Positions 53,607-62,332 of a stretch of 64,000 nucleotides of DNA are shown piece by piece. The position numbers were made by a program, and so were the translations under genes. Within the stretch, counting starts at the first letter, position 1; every line of letters begins with the position of its first letter. The notes under the pieces were generated by a model, which had not been told where the DNA came from, ran no database searches, and saw nothing but the letters and a program-made list of their open reading frames with translations. This stretch comes from Flavobacterium sp. W4I14 (GTDB taxonomy: Bacteria > Bacteroidota > Bacteroidia > Sphingobacteriales > Sphingobacteriaceae): positions 6,262,001 to 6,326,000 of the forward strand of contig JAUSZU010000001.1 in the NCBI GenBank assembly GCA_030817875.1, given 5' to 3'.

Positions 53607-56054
53607 CTATAAGGTGTAAGCTATTCTAAATCCTTGTGTTAATTTGCGGGCACCGTCGTAAGCAAAGCCATAACTGGCCCTTAATACCAGGCGCTGGAAG
53701 CCGAAATAAAATTCTTTATAATTTCTTTTTTCTGGAGAAGACAAATAACCACCTCCAATAAATTCTTCCAATTTAGCTTTACGCAGTAACGGCACTTTAT
53801 TTGTGAAAAAGCCTGCAAAATTATGCTCTAAATGCGCTTCGAAGTATTGCTGGTTGGTGCTAAACTGATAAAAATCTAAAAATTGAAACTTCCTTATGTT
53901 AGGAGGGAAGATGGTAGATATGTTACCTGAAAAATGTTTGAAATCAGGATAGTACATCTTTGCATTATTAAGAAACTTTCCTGCCCCAACCAAAAATGAG
54001 CTATAGCCCAATAACCCTAAGCTAATTCTATCCTGATAAACTTCTGCTTTTACAAAATCGTAATCAACATCGCTATTTAACACGTTGTTAAATCCCTTTT
54101 TATATAGTACCGTAATTCTAGGAAAGTGAGATTCAGTATAAAACTTGCCATCTGGACGGGTAATGTATTTCTGACCAATGGTGTAGGTTAAACTTGCAGT
54201 TGCACTTAAAGAGTTGTACGTAGGGAAAAGTGGCGTTTCTACCGTTGGACTAAAAGGATTGTTCGACGTAAATTCCCTATCCTTGGCATCGATAAACTTA
54301 AATGTAGAGTTATTGGTTAAATTTTTGTTTCTGCTATAATCTACACTTAAACTTCCCTGCAATCCTGTTGCCAGTTCTCTGGTTGTGTTAATGTTAATGA
54401 AGCTTTTCTCGTAAAATTTTGAAAAGTTTTTTTCGTAAAGCAATGAGTTAATGGTATTGCCTAAAGCAGTCATTGAGCCCAGATTATTTAGGTCAAAAAT
54501 GCCATTTCCGAACGATGCACCTATACTGGCCCTTTTAAGCGGATTGTAATAGTAACTTCCGGTTAAACTTCCGGTAAGTTTTTGGTTGGCAAAACCATAC
54601 CTCAGTTCAGGCCGGATAGAGTACGATCTCCTATTCTCGAAATCCTTTCTGTACGTAACCCCGTATTTTACTGCAAAACCTTCTACGGTATTGTAAAATA
54701 TGGCTTTAAGTACTGGATCGAAAGACCAGTATTCTTTATCATAGCGATCGTTAACACTATATCCTCTAAGCAGCAATTTGCCGATGCCAAACTTATTGTT
54801 GTCTTTTTCTAGTGAATCGAGATACTTTTTCGATTCCTTTAATTTAGCAATACTATCTTTTTTAACGTAATTAAGCTTTTCATCACCTGTTAAAGGAATC
54901 GGCCTATTGTTTGCCCAGTAAGTAGAGTCTTTTTTGTTCACCATCTCGGTTATTTTCAATATTTCGCCATTGAAAAAGTTTTTTGGAAACCTAGGGTCAA
55001 CATTGTAATTGCTATAAATACCAACAAAATAGCCTGCAATTTTAAAGCCCAACACATTACCCGCGAATTGAAAATTGATGGCGGTAGGCATATAAACCTC
55101 TTTAACCTTAGTAAATTGTTGACTGATGTTTAAGGTATCTATAAAGTTGATCCCCGATTTTTTAGTTAAATAAACATCGGTATTGTAAATTCTCCAGCTG
55201 CCATCAATAATATATATAATGCCCCTAAACACAGGGTCGTTTTCACGACGGGGGATGACCTCGATTTTGTGGATCAGTTCTCCATTTTCTTTGGTTTCGC
55301 CAAGCAACTTGTATTTATAGTAAAACAGGGCATTATCGGCAATTGGCGAAATGAAGCCCCTGGTGCTTAATTTGTTTTCGAGCAGGTAATTATCATAAAA
55401 ATTAATGATCAGATCAGATGCTTTATTAAAACTGAAAGCACTGTTTCTTCCGGCAACTTTTGATGAAATCATTTCTTCGTGCACATCATTAGGCCTTCTG
55501 AAATTAAACTTACTCTGCGATTCTGATAAATAAATGATGCCTTTTCGATTGGTATCGAGTTCCAAAACTTTTTGGATATCCTGACCGAAAAACTTTTTAG
55601 GAGCCCCCCTTAAACGTTGTACGCCTTTGATATAAACATCGCAACTAAATTCCTTAACTTCATTTAAGTGTGTTTTTCTCTGCTTAATGGTCTTACGGAT
55701 AATGGCATAAGCCGGATCTTCAGCATTTGCCCTGATGTTTACATTTTCTAAAGTATAACTTTCGGATGTTAAGGTTACGTTGAGCGAAATATCATCGGTA
55801 AGGTTGATGATATGCTCCTGCTGTTTATAGCCTACTGCCCTAAAATGTAGCGTATATTCTCCCGTTTTTAGCTTCAACGAATATCTCCCATCAATGTTTG
55901 CAGATGTGCCGGTAGTGGTATTTTTTAAATAAACCGATGCAAAAGGAACAGGCTGTCCGTTGGTATCTTTAACTATACCGGTAATGGTAAATTGTTGAGC
56001 AAAAACAAAATTGGTGAGGCCACAAAAAAATAGGAGCGCGCAAATTCTTATCAT
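53607..56054 (-). CDS. DUF5686 outer-membrane protein with carboxypeptidase-regulatory-like domain
   Basis: An 815-residue secreted protein. The signal peptide (MIRICALLFFCGLTNFVFAQ) leads into a CarboxypepD_reg domain (about 22-105, ITGIVKDTNGQPVPFASVYL). A DUF5686 region follows (about 115-420, EDPAYAIIRKTIKQRKTHLN and YDNYLLENKLSTRGFISPIA), then a C-terminal beta-barrel ending FGFQRLVLRASYGFAYDGAR. The barrel and the lack of a plug distinguish it from TonB receptors. The family is conserved in Bacteroidota and of unknown molecular function. Confidence 0.85.
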   Translation of the reverse strand: MIRICALLFFCGLTNFVFAQQFTITGIVKDTNGQPVPFASVYLKNTTTGTSANIDGRYSLKLKTGEYTLHFRAVGYKQQEHIINLTDDISLNVTLTSESYTLENVNIRANAEDPAYAIIRKTIKQRKTHLNEVKEFSCDVYIKGVQRLRGAPKKFFGQDIQKVLELDTNRKGIIYLSESQSKFNFRRPNDVHEEMISSKVAGRNSAFSFNKASDLIINFYDNYLLENKLSTRGFISPIADNALFYYKYKLLGETKENGELIHKIEVIPRRENDPVFRGIIYIIDGSWRIYNTDVYLTKKSGINFIDTLNISQQFTKVKEVYMPTAINFQFAGNVLGFKIAGYFVGIYSNYNVDPRFPKNFFNGEILKITEMVNKKDSTYWANNRPIPLTGDEKLNYVKKDSIAKLKESKKYLDSLEKDNNKFGIGKLLLRGYSVNDRYDKEYWSFDPVLKAIFYNTVEGFAVKYGVTYRKDFENRRSYSIRPELRYGFANQKLTGSLTGSYYYNPLKRASIGASFGNGIFDLNNLGSMTALGNTINSLLYEKNFSKFYEKSFININTTRELATGLQGSLSVDYSRNKNLTNNSTFKFIDAKDREFTSNNPFSPTVETPLFPTYNSLSATASLTYTIGQKYITRPDGKFYTESHFPRITVLYKKGFNNVLNSDVDYDFVKAEVYQDRISLGLLGYSSFLVGAGKFLNNAKMYYPDFKHFSGNISTIFPPNIRKFQFLDFYQFSTNQQYFEAHLEHNFAGFFTNKVPLLRKAKLEEFIGGGYLSSPEKRNYKEFYFGFQRLVLRASYGFAYDGARKLTQGFRIAYTL

Positions 56055-56266
56055 AAATTAGATTAGTAAGCTATAAATATCGAATAACTTTTAAGACTAT
56101 ACATATAGGCATGTGTTAAAGTTTGTTAAGTTGAAAAAAAAATAGGATAATATTAATTTTTTTCAGAATAATATAAACGCAATCGCCATTAGCCAACTAA
56201 TCAAACGTTTGTCTCTAAAATATGTTGTTAAAATTGCCTTTTTAGGTCTGTAAAGACTTTTTTTTA

Positions 56267-56274
56267 TAACTTTG
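56267..56274 (+). promoter_or_regulatory. Putative -7 box of the kbl promoter
   Basis: TAACTTTG, a match to TAnnTTTG, 29 bases before the kbl ATG. The -33 part is not clear. Confidence 0.45.
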
Positions 56275-56302
56275 GGCGTAAAATCAACCATATAAAAAGG
56301 CC

Positions 56303-57493
56303 ATGTATAAAACATTACAACCTGTTCTTCAGAAAGAACTTGAAGAAATCGAAAACGCTGGATTATTTAAACGCGAAAGAATTATTGTTACCCCTCAGGG
56401 TGCCGACATTAAAGTAAGTGGCGGTGCTGAAGTAGTTAACTTTTGCGCAAATAATTATTTAGGGCTTTCTTCTCATCCAAAAGTGATAGAAGCGGCTAAA
56501 AAAGCGATCGACGATCATGGTTATGGAATGTCTTCGGTACGTTTTATCTGTGGCACACAAGATGTACACAAAGAATTGGAAGCTAAAATTTCTAAATTTT
56601 TAGGTACAGAAGATACCATTTTATATGCTGCTGCATTTGATGCCAATGGCGGTGTTTTTGAGCCATTATTCAATGCAGAAGATGCCATTATTTCTGATGA
56701 ATTAAATCACGCATCGATTATCGACGGTGTTAGATTGTGTAAAGCACAACGTTTCCGTTATAAAAATGCAGATATGGAAGATCTGGAAAAACAGTTAATT
56801 GCTGCTAAAAATTGCAGACATAGAATCATTGTTACCGATGGTGCCTTCTCTATGGATGGATCGGTTGCTCCACTGGATAAAATTGCAGATCTGGCTGATA
56901 AATATGAGGCCCTGATTATGATCGATGAATCGCACTGTACAGGTTTTATCGGTAAAAATGGCCGCGGAACACATGAGCACTTCAACGTAATGGATCGTAT
57001 CGATATTATTACTGGTACTTTAGGTAAAGCTCTAGGAGGTGCATCTGGCGGTTTCACTTCAGGTAAAAAAGAAATCGTTGATATGTTGCGTCAGCGTTCA
57101 CGTCCTTATCTATTTTCTAATACCCTAGCGCCAGCAATTGCAGGTGCATCTATAGCAGTATTAGATATGTTAAGCGAAACCACTTCTTTAAGAGATAAAC
57201 TAGAAAACAATACCAAATATTTCCGTGAAAAAATGACCGAGGCTGGTTTCGATATTAAGCCAGGTTTCCACCCAATTGTTCCGGTAATGTTGTATGATGC
57301 TAAAATTGCACAACAATTTGCTGCTAAAATGTTAGAAGAAGGTATTTATGTAATTGGGTTCTTTTATCCGGTTGTGCCTCAGGGCAAAGCGAGAATTCGT
57401 GTACAGTTATCGGCCGGACATGAACAACATCATTTAGATAAAGCGATTGCCGCATTTACTAAGGTAGGGAAAGAATTGGGGGTGATTAAATAG
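56303..57493 (+). CDS. kbl: Glycine C-acetyltransferase (2-amino-3-ketobutyrate CoA ligase)
   Basis: A PLP-dependent alpha-oxoamine synthase of 396 residues that interconverts 2-amino-3-ketobutyrate plus CoA and glycine plus acetyl-CoA. Motifs: CANNYLGLSSHPKVIEAAKK, DELNHASIIDGVRLCKAQ, VTDGAFSMDGSVAPLDKIAD, IDESHCTGFIGKNGRGTHE and the PLP lysine in TGTLGKALGGASGGF. C-terminus QGKARIRVQLSAGHE binds CoA. Its length and blocks match Kbl rather than BioF or serine palmitoyltransferase. The partner dehydrogenase lies 20 kb away in this window, so the pathway is not an operon here. Confidence 0.93.
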   Translation: MYKTLQPVLQKELEEIENAGLFKRERIIVTPQGADIKVSGGAEVVNFCANNYLGLSSHPKVIEAAKKAIDDHGYGMSSVRFICGTQDVHKELEAKISKFLGTEDTILYAAAFDANGGVFEPLFNAEDAIISDELNHASIIDGVRLCKAQRFRYKNADMEDLEKQLIAAKNCRHRIIVTDGAFSMDGSVAPLDKIADLADKYEALIMIDESHCTGFIGKNGRGTHEHFNVMDRIDIITGTLGKALGGASGGFTSGKKEIVDMLRQRSRPYLFSNTLAPAIAGASIAVLDMLSETTSLRDKLENNTKYFREKMTEAGFDIKPGFHPIVPVMLYDAKIAQQFAAKMLEEGIYVIGFFYPVVPQGKARIRVQLSAGHEQHHLDKAIAAFTKVGKELGVIK

Positions 57494-57612
57494 TTTTAGT
57501 TAATGCCTAAAATATTTAGTGACGGTTTTTTGTTGAACGCTAATTTGAAGGTTACTGTGCAAATGAAATAAATTATTATAACGGTTGGAGGATTCATATT
57601 TATCAAAAAAAG

Positions 57613-58098
57613 ATGGAAACAATACATATAATGAGGTCGAGAAGAGGCATATTAGGTTCTTTAAGTATTATTTTTTGGTTATCCATTTGTATGTTGCTAT
57701 TCGCTTATTTCTTTTATGGAATTGACGACAATGGTTTCTTAATTTTCCTCTGCCTTATTGTGTTTTTATCGATTTTGCCATTGACGTACCTGATGATGAA
57801 GTTGTTTAAACCAGAGATGACTTTGACACCTGAGGGCGTTAAGTTTAGTGGCAACAAATTCTATAAATGGGAAAATATAAAAGGATATCGCATATTGAAA
57901 TACGCTTATGATACATCAGGGGATGCAGGTACCGTGAACAATGAAATACTAGCTATCTATTTCAGTGATGGAACAAAAAAAGAGTTTAATATTCTTTCCC
58001 TTCCTCTAGATAAATTACCTAATGCTATTTTCGAGCTTTTTGACCAATATAAAATTGAAAGAAATAAAGAATACAATCGTACTACATGGGTTTTATAA
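57613..58098 (+). CDS. Small membrane protein with PH-like C-terminal domain
   Basis: Two membrane helices (about residues 15-32 and 40-62) and a C-terminal beta-rich domain (about 68-150). The stretch FKPEMTLTPEGVKFSGNKFY then KWENIKGYRI resembles the opening of bacterial PH-like domains. Function unknown. Neighbours are unrelated. Confidence 0.65.
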   Translation: METIHIMRSRRGILGSLSIIFWLSICMLLFAYFFYGIDDNGFLIFLCLIVFLSILPLTYLMMKLFKPEMTLTPEGVKFSGNKFYKWENIKGYRILKYAYDTSGDAGTVNNEILAIYFSDGTKKEFNILSLPLDKLPNAIFELFDQYKIERNKEYNRTTWVL

Positions 58099-58131
58099 AC
58101 CACGCATGTTCTGATAAGGCTGCGTGGTTTA
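58095..58131. terminator. Bidirectional terminator
   Basis: TAAACCACGC-N17-GCGTGGTTTA, 10-base stem, placed at the end of convergent genes; T/A runs on both sides. Confidence 0.7.
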
Positions 58132-58135
58132 TTTA

Positions 58136-58621
58136 TTATAAAATAGGAAACGATACTTTTGGAATAAAATTAAAGCTTATGCCAAACTGGTTTCTGCCTA
58201 AAGCCTCAAAACGGGTATTTTTATTTATATTCAAATTTCGGCCATAAAACAAACTTACGCCGAGCACTCCTATTCCTATTTTTGGCGTTATTACGGGCTG
58301 TATATGTTCAAAATTGTTATAGAGTGAAAAATCTCCCCGTACAAACAATAGCTGCCAAAAATTATAAGTAACACCAATTTTAGGGGCAATCAGGAAATTT
58401 TTGGCTATAACAAATTCATTGCCGGCACTAAGTTTAATACCAGAGCCATCAGTATTACCCCAATACATACTATAAATATCTGCGCTGGTAAAAAAACTCT
58501 TTTCTCCACCTATTTCATAATGTTTAAACCATCCTTTTTCATGCTGAGCAAATGCTTTAATCCAAATTAATGTAAAGCAGATAAACAGGGTAGTTATTTT
58601 TTTTGATGACATATTTATCAT
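58136..58621 (-). CDS. Secreted, small beta-barrel-like protein of unknown function
   Basis: A 161-residue protein starting in a stop/start overlap with its upstream neighbour, with a signal peptide (KKITTLFICFTLIWIKAFAQ). The mature part is rich in alternating hydrophobic strands, for example LIAPKIGVTYNFWQLLFVRG and NQFGISFNFIPKVSFPIL, suggesting an eight-stranded outer-membrane barrel or a porin-like protein. No family recognised. Confidence 0.6.
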   Translation of the reverse strand: MINMSSKKITTLFICFTLIWIKAFAQHEKGWFKHYEIGGEKSFFTSADIYSMYWGNTDGSGIKLSAGNEFVIAKNFLIAPKIGVTYNFWQLLFVRGDFSLYNNFEHIQPVITPKIGIGVLGVSLFYGRNLNINKNTRFEALGRNQFGISFNFIPKVSFPIL

Positions 58622-58842
58622 TATTTTAATAAATTATTCATTTCTTTTATAATCAACAACATAAATTCATCATAAGCATATACTTCGTGTGCCCAATTAT
58701 CTATACTTTCTAAAAGATAATATTTATCATCAATTTGAGTTAACGTACTTTTGCCATCAACATCAATAAGGGCCGTAATAGTTTCCGCTTTGTGTGTTTT
58801 TAACAATTTATTTATGGCAACGGGGTAAGCGTAGCGAATCAT
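58621..58842 (-). CDS. Small hypothetical protein, probably 5'-truncated
   Basis: From the ATG it reads 73 residues, with no signal peptide: MIRYAYPVAINKLLKTHKAE then ITALIDVDGKSTLTQIDDKY. In frame upstream, however, a coherent peptide KKGNLTHSIALIDILGEDWD can be read up to a TGA at 58915-58917, with no ATG or GTG to start it. The gene is therefore likely a remnant, or it starts upstream beyond a lost frame. Its stop overlaps the start of the barrel-like gene (TAATG), implying coupled translation. Confidence 0.5.
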   Translation of the reverse strand: MIRYAYPVAINKLLKTHKAETITALIDVDGKSTLTQIDDKYYLLESIDNWAHEVYAYDEFMLLIIKEMNNLLK

Positions 58843-58953
58843 TTCATTATCCCAATCCTCGCCTAAAATATCAATGAGTGCTATTGAATGTGTTAAGTTG
58901 CCTTTTTTAGACAGTCAAGATTGAAATTACACATGCGTTAAAAATAATAATTA

Positions 58954-59235
58954 ATGCAAACTTATATCTTTATTCTATCTGCTTTTATATTTCCTTTCGC
59001 AATTTTTTTGCTTTTGCACTTGTGGCGCCAAAATAGGGGCGATGGGCGTTTTATTCTGATCATGTTTTCGGTTTTTTTCTGGGGGGTAGCTATCATATCT
59101 GCTTCAATTTACTTTGTTGCTAAATACCTGTTTAAAACAATCGATTTTTGGTATTGCTATGTGCTGGCCATATTATTGGGTTTGGTAACACTGGCAATAT
59201 GGACTGCTGTTAAAAAGTATTTCAAAATCAAATAA
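58954..59235 (+). CDS. Hypothetical membrane protein
   Basis: Three predicted membrane helices in 93 residues, for example YIFILSAFIFPFAIFLLLHL and GRFILIMFSVFFWGVAIISA, with basic loops. I recognise no family. It ends 100 bases before pheS, on the same strand. Confidence 0.55.
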   Translation: MQTYIFILSAFIFPFAIFLLLHLWRQNRGDGRFILIMFSVFFWGVAIISASIYFVAKYLFKTIDFWYCYVLAILLGLVTLAIWTAVKKYFKIK

Positions 59236-59322
59236 GTTATTTGGCAGTTCATTTTCTTGTAATAAATGCATTTAAGAAAGCTTTTGAACCCGCTACATCT
59301 AAAAGTTTAATAAAATTTGCCG

Positions 59323-59330
59323 TATATTTG
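59323..59330 (+). promoter_or_regulatory. Possible -7 box immediately ahead of pheS
   Basis: TATATTTG fits TAnnTTTG and ends 5 bases before the pheS ATG. If used, the transcript would be leaderless or nearly so. Confidence 0.35.
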
Positions 59331-59335
59331 AAGCC

Positions 59336-60376
59336 ATGTTACAGGACAAAATAACACAATATACCGATAAAATTAATGCTTTCGTAACTGAAAAAGCAGA
59401 CGAGTTAGAGCAATTCCGCATCAAATATTTAGGAAGTAAAGGCGTAATCAAAGAGATTTTTGACGAATTCAAATCTGTTTCTGTTGAAGAAAAAAGATCG
59501 TTAGGTAAAGTTTTAAATGAGTTTAAGCAACTTGCCGAATCAAAATACTTAACCTTAAAAGAGTCTACAGAAAGTGCCGAGGTAAAAACTGAAAACGCAC
59601 AACAAGATTTAACTTTACCAGGTGAAGGTTTCGAGATCGGCTCACGCCACCCTTTAGCTTTAGTGCGCCGCGAAATTGTAGAGATTTTTGCCAAACTTGG
59701 TTTTACAGTAGCAGAAGGTCCTGAAATTGAAGATGACTGGCATAACTTCTCTGCACTGAACTTCCCCGAAGAGCATCCTGCAAGAGATATGCAAGATACT
59801 TTCTTCATTAAAAAAGGTGGAGAAAAAGGTGATATTGCACTGCGTACACATACTTCTTCTGTGCAGGTGCGCATGATGGAGCAGGGCCAGCCGCCATTCA
59901 GGGCAATCATGCCCGGCCGTGTTTACCGTAACGAGGCCATTTCTGCACGGGCACACTGCTTTTTTCATCAGGTAGAAGGTTTATATGTTGATGAAAATGT
60001 TTCATTTGCCGATTTAAAGCAAACCTTATTTTATTTCGTTCAGGAATTATACGGAGAAGGTACAAAAGTACGTTTCCGCCCATCATATTTTCCTTTTACG
60101 GAGCCATCTGCAGAGATGGATATTTCTTGTACCATCTGTAAAGGAGCAGGCTGTCAATTCTGTAAATACAGTGGCTGGGTAGAGATTTTGGGCTGCGGTA
60201 TGGTAGATCCCAATGTTTTGGAAAATTGTGGTATCGATTCGAAAAAATATAGCGGTTTTGCATTTGGAATGGGAATAGAACGTATTACCAACCTGAAATA
60301 CGAAATTAAAGATCTGCGTTTGTTCTCTGAAAACGATGTACGTTTCTTGAAGCAATTTAAATCTGCTTTAATTTAA
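59336..60376 (+). CDS. pheS: Phenylalanine--tRNA ligase subunit alpha
   Basis: Class II aminoacyl-tRNA synthetase alpha subunit, 346 residues. The N-terminal coiled coil (about 1-85) is followed by the catalytic core: HPLALVRREIVEIFAKLGFT, FWHNFSALNFPEEHPARDMQ-like sequence DDWHNFSALNFPEEHPARDM, LRTHTSSVQVRMME, RVYRNEAISARAHCFFHQVE, and class II motif 3 in GFAFGMGIERITNLKY. Normal length. Its stop overlaps the next start by one base. Confidence 0.97.
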   Translation: MLQDKITQYTDKINAFVTEKADELEQFRIKYLGSKGVIKEIFDEFKSVSVEEKRSLGKVLNEFKQLAESKYLTLKESTESAEVKTENAQQDLTLPGEGFEIGSRHPLALVRREIVEIFAKLGFTVAEGPEIEDDWHNFSALNFPEEHPARDMQDTFFIKKGGEKGDIALRTHTSSVQVRMMEQGQPPFRAIMPGRVYRNEAISARAHCFFHQVEGLYVDENVSFADLKQTLFYFVQELYGEGTKVRFRPSYFPFTEPSAEMDISCTICKGAGCQFCKYSGWVEILGCGMVDPNVLENCGIDSKKYSGFAFGMGIERITNLKYEIKDLRLFSENDVRFLKQFKSALI

Positions 60377-60786
60377 TGATGAAGTACTTATATAGCATAT
60401 TGTTTGTATTCTTAATTACCACGGGCTGTGGCAAAGATGAAGGTTACATTCCTGATGTGCCTGTGAATTATAATGTAACACTGCAAGAGTTTTCCATTAA
60501 GCAAAAAGATAATGTTATGCTAGTTGCTGATCGGGGTGTTGGCGGTTTAATTATTGTGAGAATATCATCCAACAGTTATGTCGTATTTGATCGTTGCAGT
60601 ACCGTAAATCCAGAGAAAATTTGTAAAGTAGTGCCTGATGACAGTGGATTTACCGCAACCGATCCATGTTCTGGTGCAAAATTTTCACTGATTGACGGTA
60701 GCCCACAAAAAGCACCCGCAGAAAGAAGCTTAAAAGCATACAATATTTCTTTGCAGGGCAATACACTATTACACGTAAGCAATTAA
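60376..60786 (+). CDS. Rieske-fold lipoprotein lacking the iron-sulfur ligands
   Basis: A lipoprotein of 136 residues with lipobox FLITTGC. The end of the pheS gene overlaps its ATG. The mature part follows the Rieske order: strand VVFDRCSTVNPEKICKV, then TATDPCSGAKFSLIDGSPQK and AERSLKAYNIS. In true Rieske proteins the sites are CxH and CxxH; here Cys74-Ser-Thr76 and Cys98-Ser-Gly-Ala101 keep the Cys but have Thr and Ala for the His ligands. It probably keeps the fold but cannot bind a 2Fe-2S cluster. Function unknown. Translational coupling to pheS suggests co-transcription. Confidence 0.7.
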   Translation: MMKYLYSILFVFLITTGCGKDEGYIPDVPVNYNVTLQEFSIKQKDNVMLVADRGVGGLIIVRISSNSYVVFDRCSTVNPEKICKVVPDDSGFTATDPCSGAKFSLIDGSPQKAPAERSLKAYNISLQGNTLLHVSN

Positions 60787-60787
60787 A

Positions 60788-61363
60788 ATGGAAGCTGAAA
60801 AAATAAAAGAAACAGTAAAAAAGGCTGCCAAAGAACTATTTAGAAAATACGGTTATCATAAAACCAGTGTAAACGAAATTGCTAAAAAAGCGCGTATTGC
60901 AAAAGCAACGATTTACAAATATTTCGAAAGTAAAGAACAAGTGTTGGATAGTATCCTGATGGATTACCTTGATCAGAATCTTCACGAAATCTTGCATAAT
61001 AAATTAAGCTACGCTTCAGAAGAAGAGCATTTAAAAGCACTGGTAATGAAAACCAGTCGTTTATCTTTTACAGCATGTAATGAGTTTATCGGGTGGGATT
61101 TTGTTCGTGAAAACGCAAACTCGCAGGAATTCTTAAAACACTTATCAGATCAGCTAGAGGCATTGTTATTAGCCGCTTACCTGCAATTGGATAACTTTAA
61201 GAATAATCCTGCCAGAAGAGAGGGACTGGCCTTTCTGCTAAAAGCCAGTAAGAGCATAGTATTTTCATTTGCATTTACCTCGGTTAGCGATTCTGACGTT
61301 CGTAAGAACTTTGTAAGTTTCCAGAAAGAAATATTGCCATTTTTGGTAAAAGCAGCACTTTAA
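60788..61363 (+). CDS. TetR family transcriptional regulator
   Basis: A 191-residue regulator with an N-terminal helix-turn-helix, AAKELFRKYGYHKTSVNEIA then RIAKATIYKYFESKEQ, and a variable C-terminal ligand-binding/dimerisation region. It starts one base after the Rieske-fold gene and belongs to the pheS operon. The target is unknown. Confidence 0.88.
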   Translation: MEAEKIKETVKKAAKELFRKYGYHKTSVNEIAKKARIAKATIYKYFESKEQVLDSILMDYLDQNLHEILHNKLSYASEEEHLKALVMKTSRLSFTACNEFIGWDFVRENANSQEFLKHLSDQLEALLLAAYLQLDNFKNNPARREGLAFLLKASKSIVFSFAFTSVSDSDVRKNFVSFQKEILPFLVKAAL

Positions 61364-61386
61364 ATAGAAAAGTCTTTATAACAGGT

Positions 61387-61425
61387 TCGTCATCTCGACC
61401 GGAGCCTGGCGGAGTGGAGAGATCT
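61387..61425. repeat. Half copy of the CGTCATTTCGAG-type element
   Basis: CGTCATCTCGACCGGAGCCTGG...GGAGAGATCT: one unit only, in the gap after the TetR gene. Confidence 0.65.
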
Positions 61426-61458
61426 AAATCAAAAGTGCTCTCCAGATAGACCGATCTG

Positions 61459-61521
61459 GTCTTAGCATCCTGCTAAGACACTAAAAAATTAACTTATTGG
61501 TATGTCGTAGCGAGACGCTAC
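61459..61521. repeat. GTCTTAGC palindrome pair
   Basis: GTCTTAGC-ATCCT-GCTAAGAC at 61459-61479 and GTAGCGAGACGCTAC at 61507-61521 belong to the family seen at 37373-37462. Confidence 0.6.
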
Positions 61522-61592
61522 CACCAGAAAAAGACAAAAGGAAACGCACGCAGAAATCCGTTTTACCTGTGCATCTGTGGTTAAAATTCGAC

Positions 61593-62277
61593 TTATTGAT
61601 TGTAATAATCTTTCATCTTAAATTTTTGCACAGTTCTTTTTATTTTTCCATCGACAAGCTTTTGCGTAATCACCGTAACATTATCGGCTATGCTCGAATC
61701 TTCAATTACCGATGAATCTTCGTAAAGCACATTTTTAGTATCATATTTATAATTGATGGTTTTGTCAAAACAGCAGCCGTCTTTTTGGTGGATGGCAATC
61801 TGCTTTGTTTTTTTATCAACATCAAACATGCCCAGGTTTTCGCTTGCCAGTTTGGTAAGTTCTTTATTCAGTAGAAACTGGTTTTCTTTTGATGATAAAT
61901 AAACCTCGTATGATGGGCTTGAATAAGCGCCATTATTGCCATTTCTTATGGCAATATCTTCATATCCATCAAAATTAAAATCGCCAAAAATTAAAGCGCG
62001 TTTGGTATTTTCCTAAGTCGAGCCATCCAAGTTTGGCGTTTTGGGTTTCAGTTAAGCCAAAATCCAAATCTTCAGAGTGGAAGGTGTCTACTTCTCTATC
62101 CGTAGCCTTATCGTAAATAATAACCGTAGCTTTTCCGCTGCACGCATTGCCTTCGCATTTATCAACAAAAATTTTGGCCTTGTAGTGGTCAGAGCTGTTA
62201 TTGGCTAAGAATTTAAACTGTGCTTTCGAAGTATTGGCAATCAGTAAAATACAGCAAAAGATAATCAAACTTTTCAT
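61593..62277 (-). pseudogene. Secreted protein of unknown function, interrupted by a one-base frameshift
   Basis: The first part (61975-62277) starts with a signal peptide (MKSLIIFCCILLIANTSKAQ) and ends prematurely after GWLDLGKYQTRFNFWRF. Moving one base at about 62009-62013 lets the other frame continue: ENTKRALIFGDFNFDGYED then IAIRNGNNGAYSSPSYEVYL, running into the second part (61593-61829) that starts inside it at MFDVDKKTKQIAIHQK. The FGDFNFDGYED segment resembles calcium-binding FG-GAP/VCBS-type repeats. The reconstructed protein is about 227 residues. Either a pseudogene or a base error. Confidence 0.75.
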
Positions 62278-62332
62278 TAAATATTTTTCGGTAAAATTAC
62301 ACCAATATCATCCACCGAAAAGTTAAAAAAGG

